A stretch of 64,000 bases of DNA from Closterium sp. NIES-65. Taxonomy: Eukaryota; Streptophyta; Zygnematophyceae; Desmidiales; Closteriaceae. Below, piece after piece: positions 55,701 to 64,000 of the stretch; position 1 is the first letter of the stretch; each line of letters begins with the position of its first letter. A program made the translations under genes and the position numbers. The notes under the pieces are model-generated. The model was not told where the DNA came from. It ran no database searches and was given only the letters and a program-made list of their open reading frames with translations. The DNA is taken from the NCBI GenBank assembly GCA_948144175.1, contig CANXME010000812.1, positions 434,001 to 498,000 on the forward strand, given 5' to 3'.

Positions 55701-57033
55701 CGCCGTTCTACATCCTCGTGTACGTCGACGACTTGGTCTTTGCCACAGCTGACACTGCTGGACTCGCCCACGTGAAGTCCGAGCTGCAGAAGAGACACAC
55801 GTGCACAGACCTGGGTGAACTGCGCAGCTACCTTGGCTTGCAGATCACCCGGGACAGAGCACGCCGCACCATTACCCTGACTCAGTCATACATGGTGCAG
55901 CAGGTCCTTCAGCGCTTCGGCTTCACGTACTCCTCGCCTCAGGCCACTCCTCTGTCTACTCGCCACTCGCTCTCAGCTCTGCCTTCGGATGAGTCCGTAG
56001 AGCCGAGTGGCCCGTACCCAGAGCTTGTTGGCTGCCTCATGTACCTGATGACCTGCACACGACCTGACCTTGCATACCCTCTTAGCATTCTTGCACGCTA
56101 TGTTGCTCCTGGGAGACACAAACCAGAGCACATGGCTGCAGCGAAGAGGGTGTTGCGCTACTTGTGCAGTACGTCGGGCATGGGGCTAGTGCTTGGAGGG
56201 CGGAGTCCAGTGGTCCTCATTGGGCACGCGGACGCTTCTTAGGCAGACGACCAGGCTACGCAGCGGTCGTCACAGGGTTACACCTTCAGCCTTGGTTCCG
56301 GCTCTGTTTCGTGGCGGGCTACTCGCTCGTCTTCTGTTCTCGGCTCCAGTTGTGAGGCTGAGATCTACGCCGGGGCCATGGCTGCACACGAGCTTCGCTG
56401 GCTTACCTACCTGCTGACTGACCTCGGAGAGCCGCCTCGTTCTCCTCTGGTGCTGTACGTAGACAACAAGGCCATGCTAGCCTTGTGTCGGGAGCAGCGC
56501 CTGGAGCATAGAACAAAGCACATTGCTCTCCGCTACTTTCTTGCTCGTGAGCTGCAGCAGCGTGGTCAGTTGCGACTTGCATACGTGGCCTCTAAGGCCA
56601 ACACTGCTGATGTTTTCACCAAGGCCCTTTCGCCTTGTGATCATCAGCGCTTCTGCACTCAGCTGGGTCTTGTGCCTGTCTTGCCTCATTTGCTCACCTC
56701 TTGATCTTGCTTGTACTCTTACATATATATATATACCTACTCTTGCTTGTTTAGTCTTATATATATGTGCACTCCTTCATGTGAACTGGCCTTGTGGCCT
56801 TGCTCTTGTGCTCGGACTGTGTGGTGACGTTGTGATCCACCCTGAGCTTGCTTTGCTTTGCTTGACTGGTCTTGTGACCCCTTGTTCTCCCCCACTTTGC
56901 CTATGGGGGTGTGTCAAATTATAATGTTCTGTAGGCTATATTGGGGTAGCCCATATGAGGTACACAATTCTAGGGTTGCATATTTGTATCACTTCCAATC
57001 CATAGTCAATTTATTCTCGTTCTACTTTTCTCA
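52753..57033 (+). mobile_element. Ty1/copia element G, CAGTC duplication, gag absent
   Basis: 122-bp LTRs at 52753-52874 and 56912-57033 differ at about six positions. Perfect CAGTC lies at 52748-52752 and 57034-57038. Primer site TGGTATCGAGCAGG lies at 52875, and a purine tract CTATGGGGGTG precedes the 3' LTR. The coding region starts within protease (LVSGADLQDTGVHQF) only about 50 bp after the primer site, so leader array and gag are missing. Pol order is otherwise normal. A few breaks. Confidence 0.9.
52921..56704 (+). pseudogene. Copia G pol region
   Basis: End of protease, then pre-integrase (LLWHHRLGHPSLPRLRGM, 53200). The integrase core (LHMDVWGPARV, LHSDRGGEFSSG, SPQQNGIAERR) covers 53400-53760, and the integrase C-terminal part (CVFLGFPPDAPGWQFYHP) lies near 53980. 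The linker has GGAEPGGA repeats (54260-54480). RT (SLDFSTAFLQGSL, VYVDDLVFA) covers 55190-55900 and RNase H 56030-56704 (ADVFTKAL near the end). Close to copia A. Confidence 0.82.
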
Positions 57034-57038
57034 CAGTC

Positions 57039-57178
57039 TTATCAAGCATGTTTCTCGGCGGCACTGGATGCAAGATATACGCATATGCGTCTATGCACAA
57101 ACATTATACGACATGCTAATGCATACGCGTACTTCATGATCATGCACACACCACACCCACAGCTTCCCCAACCCCCAA
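57039..57178. other. Short spacer between copia G and a TRIM
   Basis: About 140 bp with several GCATATGC/ATGCATACGCG-like words. No gene or transposon end is seen apart from the flanking elements. Confidence 0.5.
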
Positions 57179-57183
57179 AGCCG

Positions 57184-57558
57184 TGTCAGAATCCCAACAA
57201 CTAGACCATTGGGATATAAGGGCTTGTTTCAGTAGTGGGTCAGTGCGTCCATAACCCTACAGGCGAACGCGCTTGTAACCCTCTCCAGGATCAATCGGGC
57301 ATCTACAGTGCAGATCTACCGGCACTCCCCCACACTAGGAGGCCCAGGACTAAGCACAGCGGCAACGACCTACATGTGCATACATCGGGAATCGAACCCG
57401 AGACTGCTCTGATACCATGTCAAAATCCCAACCACTAGACCATTGGGATATAAAGGCTTGTTTCAATAGCGGACCATTGCGCCTATAACCCCCCAGGCGA
57501 ACGCGCTTGTAACCCTCTCCAAGATTAATCGGGCATCCACAGTGCAGATCTACTGACA
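57184..57558 (-). mobile_element. 375-bp TRIM with tRNA-like module, copy 4
   Basis: Minus-orientation copy with LTRs at 57184-57324 and 57418-57558, primer site GCTCTGATACCA in reverse at 57406-57417, and B-box complement GGAATCGAACC at 57388-57398. Flanks AGCCG (57179-57183) and AGCCA (57559-57563) form a near-perfect duplication. It is the most diverged copy and the only one in non-transposon DNA, about 850 bp upstream of petM. Confidence 0.88.
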
Positions 57559-57563
57559 AGCCA

Positions 57564-57625
57564 TAAACACATGCACCCACACGCATGCACGCACACACAC
57601 ACACATACTACCGGTACCGGTATGC
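57564..57625. repeat. CA-rich microsatellite
   Basis: ACACATGCACCCACACGCATGC followed by about (CA)9 and a CCGGTACCGG palindrome near 57611. Simple sequence next to the TRIM. Confidence 0.6.
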
Positions 57626-57849
57626 AAACATTCATGCATGCAAGTACGTAAGCATAGAGATTTTGAGGTCAAATTGAGTGGAAAAGGTTAGTGGGACGAG
57701 TTAATGGCTTGTTCGTGATAAAACGTGTTTTTGAGTACAATTTCAAACATTCTTGTCCTCCATTTTTTTGGCATTTTCCTTCTCTTCATTTGCTCATTTT
57801 TCATACTCATAATACTTATAGATGGTGTTTCCGGTCCTTCGTTTCCGAT

Positions 57850-57855
57850 CACGTG
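57850..57855. promoter_or_regulatory. G-box hexamer CACGTG upstream of petM
   Basis: CACGTG about 550 bp before the petM ATG. In plants this hexamer is bound by bZIP/bHLH light regulators in photosynthesis gene promoters. Function here is inference. Confidence 0.3.
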
Positions 57856-57956
57856 AATTTACCGAACTGTACCGCAGTTTCAGCCAGCTGGTTTATCATT
57901 CATCAGCTTTGTTCATGTCGTGGCTTGGTTCGCCATGACGGCAGGTGGGTACTGCG

Positions 57957-57964
57957 CCACGTGG
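57957..57964. promoter_or_regulatory. G-box palindrome CCACGTGG upstream of petM
   Basis: The full 8-bp palindrome lies about 440 bp before the petM ATG and 107 bp after another CACGTG. A pair of G-boxes in about 840 bp of unique DNA is suggestive of light control but not proof. Confidence 0.35.
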
Positions 57965-58404
57965 ATTCATCTGTGGCCTAACCCCTTGCCGATGGGATCG
58001 TTCAGATAAGGACGATTGGCGGAAACTGCCAGCACATCACTTTCTGGTGGAAGAGACCTCTCCGCTCGTACACATCAACGCTTGTTCTCGCTGGCTCTGC
58101 CACAATCGTCGCTCGCGAAGAACTTGACAAGGTAACAGCTTATCCTCAGAGGCCAATACTCCACCATTCTCATTCATCCCTTCCTGTCGCTTGAGTTCGT
58201 CAGATTCGCAATCGTCGCTAGCCTGACTGCAAGATATTCTCTAGGGTTTCCCGTTGGTCCTCTCTCTCTGACTACACTGATGCTCTCATTTCCGATCAGA
58301 AGGCTTTTGTTACTTCGCTTGGATTTTTAACTCCCAGCCAACGACAGCCTCCTCTAGCTTCAGTAGCTTCATCTCTATTTGCCGACACAACCACATCATC
58401 AGCC

Positions 58405-58761
58405 ATGGCTGCCATCGCTTCTTCCTGCCAACTGGCTGTTGCCCCCACCGCTGCTGTGGCCAAGGTCGCTGCTCCTAAGCGTCAGGCCCGCATTGTCTCC
58501 TTCGGCCAGTTCTCGGGCCTGAAGGCCTCCTCGTGCGTGTCGGCTGTCGCTGAGAGGAAGACTGTTGACGAGAGCTTTGCTCAGATCGCTGCTGCTACCA
58601 GGCAGACTGGTGCTCGCGGCGGTGCTCTCTCCTCCAGGTGCGACGTCGGCTCCGAGATCTTGCGAGTGGTGCCCATCATCGGAGGCATGATCTTCACCGG
58701 CATTGCTCTGGGCTTCGTGCTGCTCCGTGTGGAGGCCTGGCTCGAGGAGGAGGAGGCTTAA
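58405..58761 (+). CDS. petM: PetM, cytochrome b6f complex subunit 7, chloroplast precursor
   Basis: A 118-codon single exon. Residues 1 to about 78 are an Ala/Ser/Arg-rich, acid-poor N-terminus typical of a chloroplast transit peptide (MAAIASSCQLAVAP...). The last 40 residues match mature PetM: an acidic start (GSEILR), one membrane helix at about 88-107 (VVPIIGGMIFTGIALGFVLL), then LRVE and an acidic tail (EEEEA). PetM is a one-helix thylakoid subunit of the b6f complex, which passes electrons from plastoquinol to plastocyanin. It is nuclear-encoded in green plants, and the usual mature length is 35-40 residues. The start is in good context (AGCCATGGC) and no intron is needed. No upstream ATG in frame competes. 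Surrounding DNA is non-repetitive, and the codon use (GC-rich third positions) fits an expressed gene. Nearby G-boxes may give light regulation. Confidence 0.92.
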   Translation: MAAIASSCQLAVAPTAAVAKVAAPKRQARIVSFGQFSGLKASSCVSAVAERKTVDESFAQIAAATRQTGARGGALSSRCDVGSEILRVVPIIGGMIFTGIALGFVLLRVEAWLEEEEA

Positions 58762-59828
58762 ATGGCTGTTCCGATGTTCATTATAAATGAAAAGCTCTTC
58801 ATATATTGAAAACCATTTTTCTTTTTTCGATCTCTTATCTAATATGTTCCTCTTTTCCGCTGACGGACCCAGACACAGCCATGCCTCTCGATCAATGTGC
58901 TAGCGACGTTGGTGCAGCAATGCCTAATATGTTCGCTGGATGGAACAGAGTCACTGCACTTGTATGCCCCCTTCCGTTGTGCGTGCGTTAGCCGTCCGAA
59001 AAATGTGTACCTTCTGCTGGTTTTCGTCGTCTTCATGCAAACTGATATGAAGGCTGACATTTTTCCTGTCACCGCTCAGTGTCTTGGCTGTGCTTCTCGA
59101 TTCCCAAGGCTTGATGCATCTGCAAAGCTAATTAGGTGGTTGAGGCATCTGCAAAGCTATATGTACCAAATCAAGTGGCACTCCCTTTTAATTGAGAAAA
59201 AGACGCAGTCAGCGAGATGTGTCAAAGCTGCTGACTACATACTTGTACGGTAGTGTGGAGGCAAAGTTTATCGCTTGAAGACAGGGTATATTTGTGGCTG
59301 CGGGAACCCCTGCGGAGAAACCAACAATCGAGGTGGAAGGGTTGGGTGATTCACGGGGTTCAGGTTATCACTTGAGCCACTCCAAATCAGTTTGTAGACC
59401 AAAGGGTGTGCACTTAGATTACCCTCCGAAAATACCTTTTACTGTAGAATGTAGACCGCTGTTTTAATGCCTGTAGACAGTTTCCCAGGTGGAAATCTGA
59501 TCAGGCTGAGAAATCAGTTGTATATATTATGAAGCTGAAATTCAGGCAGAAAAAACCCCAGTTCCCTAAAACAAGGCTAGGACTGAATAGAAGGCTGGTT
59601 AGGGCCTGTTTCCAGGTGTTGAATATGAAATATGAATATTTTTAGAAGTGAAACGCTTATCAAAATTTCGTTTTTTGAAAGCGAAGAAGTCAGTAATGTA
59701 GGAATCGGCAGCGACGAACCGCGCTAAACGCCCGTTTTGGAGTACAAAACGTGGGCTGGAGTGTCAGGATGAGAACTACAGCGGAATGCGTTGTGTTGAC
59801 AGAATTGGGGTACATCACCAAGACTGGG
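58762..59828. other. Unique DNA downstream of petM, no further gene recognised
   Basis: AT-richer 3' flank. Holds the likely petM 3' UTR, a small direct repeat (GCATCTGCAAAGCT at about 59116 and 59144), a TTAGGGCCTGTTT word at about 59600 reminiscent of MITE ends but without a partner, and an imperfect hairpin at 59731-59757. A 118-codon frame at 58897-59253 has no recognisable domain and I do not call it. Confidence 0.5.
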
Positions 59829-62800
59829 GGAGATCCCGGCGGCCGCTTCACCTTGAAGATCCACATGCCGTCAACAATGTTCGCCCCTGGGGGGGGAACC
59901 TCATCAACGTAAGTGCCTGTGGACCTGTAGGAGGCCATCTCTGCGTCCATGGCAGCTCTCCACTGAGAGGCCCAAGGCCCTGACACTGCCTCAGCGTAAG
60001 TGCGAGGAGTAGGTATGTCAGGAGCGTCGGGGTCTCCCTCATGAGTGAGCAGCATGGCACAGAGATGAGGCGAAGCAGCTGCTAGGAACTCTAGCTCAAA
60101 CTGTCTGTCCTCTAGGACGTCACAGCCAAGGGCACACACACCTCCGGCGGACAGAGGACGGACAGGAGGAGCTGCCACAACTCGAGTGGCGTAGTCAAGG
60201 CGACGCGTAGCAGTAAAGTCAGTGACAGCGGCAGTGAGGACCGCGACGGAGAAAGGAGAGGCACGAGGGTCTGTAACAAGAGAGGCGAGAACACGAGAGA
60301 GAGAGTGGGGCGGCACGTGCGGTAGTAGTCAGTGACCGGAGTGGACAGGGAGGCAGTGAGGGAAGACTCAGGAGGACGAGGAAGGACAGACGGAGGAGAA
60401 CGAGGAGGACGAGGACGAAACAACACGGTACGGAGGTCAGTGACAGGGGACGAGGGACGAGCACGAGGAGGGCGAGAGGCCCAAGTGTGGGCGAGAGGAG
60501 GGGGGGGCGGAGGAGACTGAGAGCGAGGGAAGACAGCCGGAGTGGATTCCGGAGCAGGAAACGTGGGACCGAACACAGGAGGAGAGGAGGGGAGACCAAG
60601 GGCCCGAAGGCCAGAAACAGGGGCCGGAGGCTGCTCCGGCAGCTGCGGCGGCTGCTGCGGCGGCTGCTGCTGCTGCTGCTGTGGCTGTGGCTGCGGCTGC
60701 TGCTGCTGCTGCTGCTGAAACTCCAACCGCTCACGCTCCACCCGCTGCTGAACCTCCGACCTCTCACGCTCCAAACGCTGCTGCTCCTCACGCTCTAGAC
60801 GACGAAGGGCCTGGTAACGAGTCGGGTAGGGGTGAGGAGGAGGAGTGGTGTCAGGAGACGACGAAGAAGAACCGGCTCCACCCTCGACAGGACCCGGCTG
60901 AGCACCCCCAGAGCGAGGACCCCCTGCGGCAGCACGACCAGTACCTGTAGGAGGTGTACCCGCACCCCCAGTCGTGGCGCCGCCAGTGGCACCGGCACCA
61001 GCCCCAGACTCTCCAGCTCCAGAAACACCACCAGCTCCAGCACCACCACCGACTCCAACACGCTCGGGACGTGCAGCTGCGGCAGGTGCACGCTCAGCTC
61101 CAACTCCAACACCCCCAGAACCAGCACCGCCAGAGCCCTCACCTCGAGCACCAACACCCTCAGAGTCCGCAGTGGCCGGGAGAGGAAGCGCCGACGGCTG
61201 CTGCGGAGGCTGTGAGGACGACTGTGGGGAAGGAGGAGAGACCTGGGGGGGGACCAAGGGAGGGGGGGTAGCCTGCGACACACCTGACGGAGCGGGAACC
61301 GGGGGGGGTACCGGAGGAGAGGGAGCGGGAGGAGGAGGAGCTGGGGCGAGGAAGAGGGGAGGGGGGGGAACCGGGAGACCTCGACAGGGGTACCGGACGT
61401 AGTAGGGGACGGACTCGTCGAAACTGACGTCACGAGAGTCAAAGAACCGGTGGGAGGGAGGGTGGTAAAAGGTGAAGTCAGAGGAGGCCTCAGGGAAACC
61501 AAGGAAGACACATGGGACGCCGCGAGGTGAGAGCTTGTCCGCAGAGGTGTCGCGGACAAGCGCCAAGCAGCCCCAGACACTAAACCTCGACGCAACACCA
61601 GGGGACCCTGTCCAAAGACTGGTCGGTGAAGCCCCTGGCCGAGAGACGCGAGGCCAGAGGTTCAGCTGGTGAGCGGCGTACCGAGCCGCGTAGGGCCACA
61701 GAAAATGGGGCGCGCGGGCGTGGATCATGGAGGTGCGAGCAATCTCCATGACCAGGCCTAGCCGGCGCTCAGCAACCCCATTCTGCTGTGGAGAGTCTGG
61801 AAGAGTCCAGGACTGGGTGATGCCTTGCTCAGCACAGAATCTGGCGAGAATGCCGGAGCAAAACTCACCCCCACGGTCGGAGTGGAGACAACTGACACGA
61901 CGACGACGAGTACTCTCGGTGGTGAGCAGCCACCGGATCAGCGTAGAAGTCACGTCGGACTTCTTCGCCAAAGGGAACACGGTGGTGTACCGAGAGTAGT
62001 CGTCAACGACAACTAGGAAGAAGCTCTCTCGCTCAGGTCCAAGCCGGGGAGCGGGGCCCGAGACGTCTAAGCGGAGTGTCTCAAAGGGCTCGGAGGCTGG
62101 ACGAAGGGAGGAGGAGTGAGGAGTGGCGCGCAGCCGACCCTGGACACAAGGACCGCACGGAGGAGCAGGGGACGGCGGGAGCGGCGGGAGGTCGCGGGGG
62201 AGGCCTAAGACAAGACGCTGACTAGACATAGCGCGGAGACGAGGGAGGGACGGGTGACCAAGGCGGTGGTGCCAGAGGAGGGCAGGGTGGGACAGCGACC
62301 GACACGAGCACGACGCAGCCACTAGACCTGGCACAGCTACCTGACTGGACCTGGCTACCTGGTGGGACGGGGGAACCGGACGGGTGTCGGTGTGGAGGGT
62401 GTACAGACCAGAGCCCGGCTCCTGACGAAAAGTGGCCAAAGGGGCGTACGTGTCACCGTCCACACAGACTGCAGTGTCACCCAAAGGCTCAAACCAGACC
62501 CCGAAGTGCTGTCTCGCCAAAGGAGCCACACCAACCAGGTTCCTAGAGAAAGTAGGAACGTGGAGGCCAGTCAGAGAACCGAAAGGGGCAGCTGGGCACG
62601 GGAGGGTAGTGGCGTGAGTCGCAATGACCGGTCCCGAAGAGGGATCGGCTAGTGCTACAGAAACCGGCGCCGAGAGTGGAGTAAGAGTCGTGCTGTCGCG
62701 GAAGAAGCACTGCGTCACTCCGGAGTCCAGTGTGAAGGAGAGCGACGCGTCCGCCGAGGGAGCACCTGTACTAGAAGCTAGACAGGATCCTACACCAGCA

Positions 62801-64000
62801 CCTACTCTAGCAACAGGCAAAGATCCTACGCTAGGTACAGGCAAGTAAACAGATCCGACAGCACTATAGTCAACATCAGCATACATGGCATAAGACCTAG
62901 CATCATCCATAGACATATCAAACACAGCAACACCACGAGCAAGGAGTGGTCCCCAGCGCGGTGGCGGGGGAGCGGAGGGACCGTGGTGCAGGACGTACAG
63001 GTCGTCAAGACGGCTGAAGCAGCGTGCAGCAGAGTGGTCAGGGCGGCCGCAGTACGTGCCCCTGCGCGGACCCGTCAGGATCCAGTACTCACAGAGACCA
63101 ACGTCGCGGCCGGCCGAGCGGGGTCCCCGACTAGAAGGGGCACCACTGCGCCCAGTGCTCGGGGGGCCCGTAGGTCTCCACTGCTGCGGGGGGGCCCACT
63201 GCTGCGAAGGGCCCCACTGCTGCTGAGTGCCCCACTGCTGGAGCTGCTGCTGAGGCGGACGCTGCTGTTGGCCCTGGCGCTGCTGCTGCTGTCCCTGCCG
63301 CTGCTGCTGTCCAGGCGGTGGCAGCTGCGGAGGAGTCTGCTGCTGCTGCTGCGAAAACCCCTCACCACCGTCTAGAGGAGAGCCGTCAGGTCCCGAGTCA
63401 CCCCCGCCGCCACCCCCGCCACTAGTACTACCGCCACCGCCGCCACCCGCAACACCCCCAGAACCCCCGCCGCCCTTCCCTCCCTTCTTGCCGGACTTGC
63501 CACGTTTCTGTCCGCCAGAGACAGAAACGGCCGCCGTCTCCTCAGAGGCAAAAGATGCGGCAGTGGCAAGCGAGGCAGTGAAGGTGGGAAGCTGTGGTAC
63601 CGCACACCCCTCAAAAAGACGAGGAGGAGGCGCGGAAGAGGCGGAGGCAACAGCGAGGAGGTTACTCTCGATCTTCGAGAGAGCGGTCTCAAGAAGATCG
63701 ATAGTAAGCTCAGTGGGGTGCTTCAGGAGAAGCGCGTCGCGGGCTGTGGCTAGACGGTTAGGGAGGCGAGTGACTAACCAGTGAATAGTGAGCCACATGG
63801 GGGGGGGGTGCAAGGGCAAGCTGTTCCTCAGTGCAAGCGGCCTTGAAGCGAGCTTCAAGGGAGCGCAGGTGGGTAGCGAGGTCAGCGACAGTCTGAAAGG
63901 AGGCGAGGTCAGGGTAGATAAAGGGGACGAGGAGGCGGCTGAGGGAGGCAGAGGAGGGAGTGGAGTAGCGAGCAACAATAGCAGTGTAAAGGTCTGCAGC
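59829..64000 (-). mobile_element. Ty1/copia element H, truncated and running off the window
   Basis: A minus-strand copia of a different subfamily. The body is cut at about 59829 shortly after the start of RT (GANIVDGMWIFKVKRPPGSPP), with host-like DNA beyond; no 3' LTR is present. The 5' LTR and start of gag lie past the right edge. Most of the visible coding region is still open over more than 1,200 codons, so this copy looks young or recently truncated. Confidence 0.85.
59829..64000 (-). pseudogene. Copia H gag-pol region
   Basis: Right to left: capsid end (about 63970-63610), Lys/Gly-rich and polyglycine stretch (63520-63390), and Gln-rich blocks (QQQRQGQQQQRQGQQQR, 63370-63190). A CX13CX4HX4C knuckle (CEYWILTGPRRGTYC, about 63090-63030) and protease DSGVTQ (about 62730) follow. 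Next come the pre-integrase HHRLGHPSLPRLRAM (about 62260) and the integrase core (LRLDVSGPAP, VVDDYSRYTTVFPL, LHSDRGGEFCSG, SPQQNGVAERR) at 62080-61760. A long Pro/Gly/Ala/Gln linker (61370-60600) leads to the first part of RT (about 59990-59829). Plus-strand frames over it are shadows. Confidence 0.82.

Noticed and set aside
59595-59828. Possible MITE starting TTAGGGCCTGTTT, and a hairpin at 59731-59757
   Set aside because: No matching inverted end or target duplication could be found before copia H begins.

Overview
The window is nuclear DNA of a green-lineage eukaryote, most likely a streptophyte alga or an early-diverging plant. It holds one clearly recognisable host gene, a nuclear petM (58405-58761) with a chloroplast transit peptide, and several kinds of LTR retrotransposon primed, as in plants, by the 3' end of initiator tRNA-Met (TGGTATCAGAGC-like sites). 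The GC-rich, glycine-rich copia polyproteins remind me of zygnematophyte (Closterium-like) genomes, but I could not test that. No rRNA gene, CRISPR array or organellar gene is seen.

Layout. Bases 1-4024 are GC-rich then repeat-rich host-like DNA: a long uncharacterised open frame at the left edge, a polypyrimidine tract, and a CAG-rich minisatellite. Bases 4030-52587 are, on my reading, one old copia element (called D here, minus strand). Its outer ends still carry the 5-bp duplication ACTAT, but it has been filled by later insertions to about 48.6 kb. Inside D sit: a 232-bp TA-flanked MITE in its left LTR (4133-4364); copia E (4792-31502, CTGCT); copia C (34820-44084, AGACG); copia F in D's right LTR (46588-52376); and a plus-strand copia A (4861-12569). 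Ty3/gypsy chromoviruses (19376-25647, CCCAG; and a truncated copy at 38315-41811), two about 1.55-kb protein-less LTR elements (16182-17729; 28674-30236) and three 375-bp TRIMs are nested deeper still. A block of about 8.75 kb is present twice (12570-22870 and 33058-41811). The first copy has gained an extra 1.55-kb element whose empty site is preserved in the second.

To the right, copia G (52753-57033, CAGTC) and a fourth TRIM (57184-57558) precede the host island (about 57560-59830) with petM and two upstream G-box hexamers. From about 59829 to the right edge runs a different, right-truncated copia (H, minus strand).

The most unusual object is the TRIM family. Its four copies carry a tRNA-Glu-like A-box/B-box module that straddles the 5' LTR/primer-binding-site junction, so that the LTR terminus and the start of the primer site together form the anticodon loop. 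This resembles the 5S-carrying Cassandra TRIMs in principle, with a tRNA-like promoter instead. All retroelements are treated as fossils: LTR pairs of C, F, G, gypsy 1 and one of the protein-less elements differ at about 2.5-6% of positions by eye, and D's by about a tenth.
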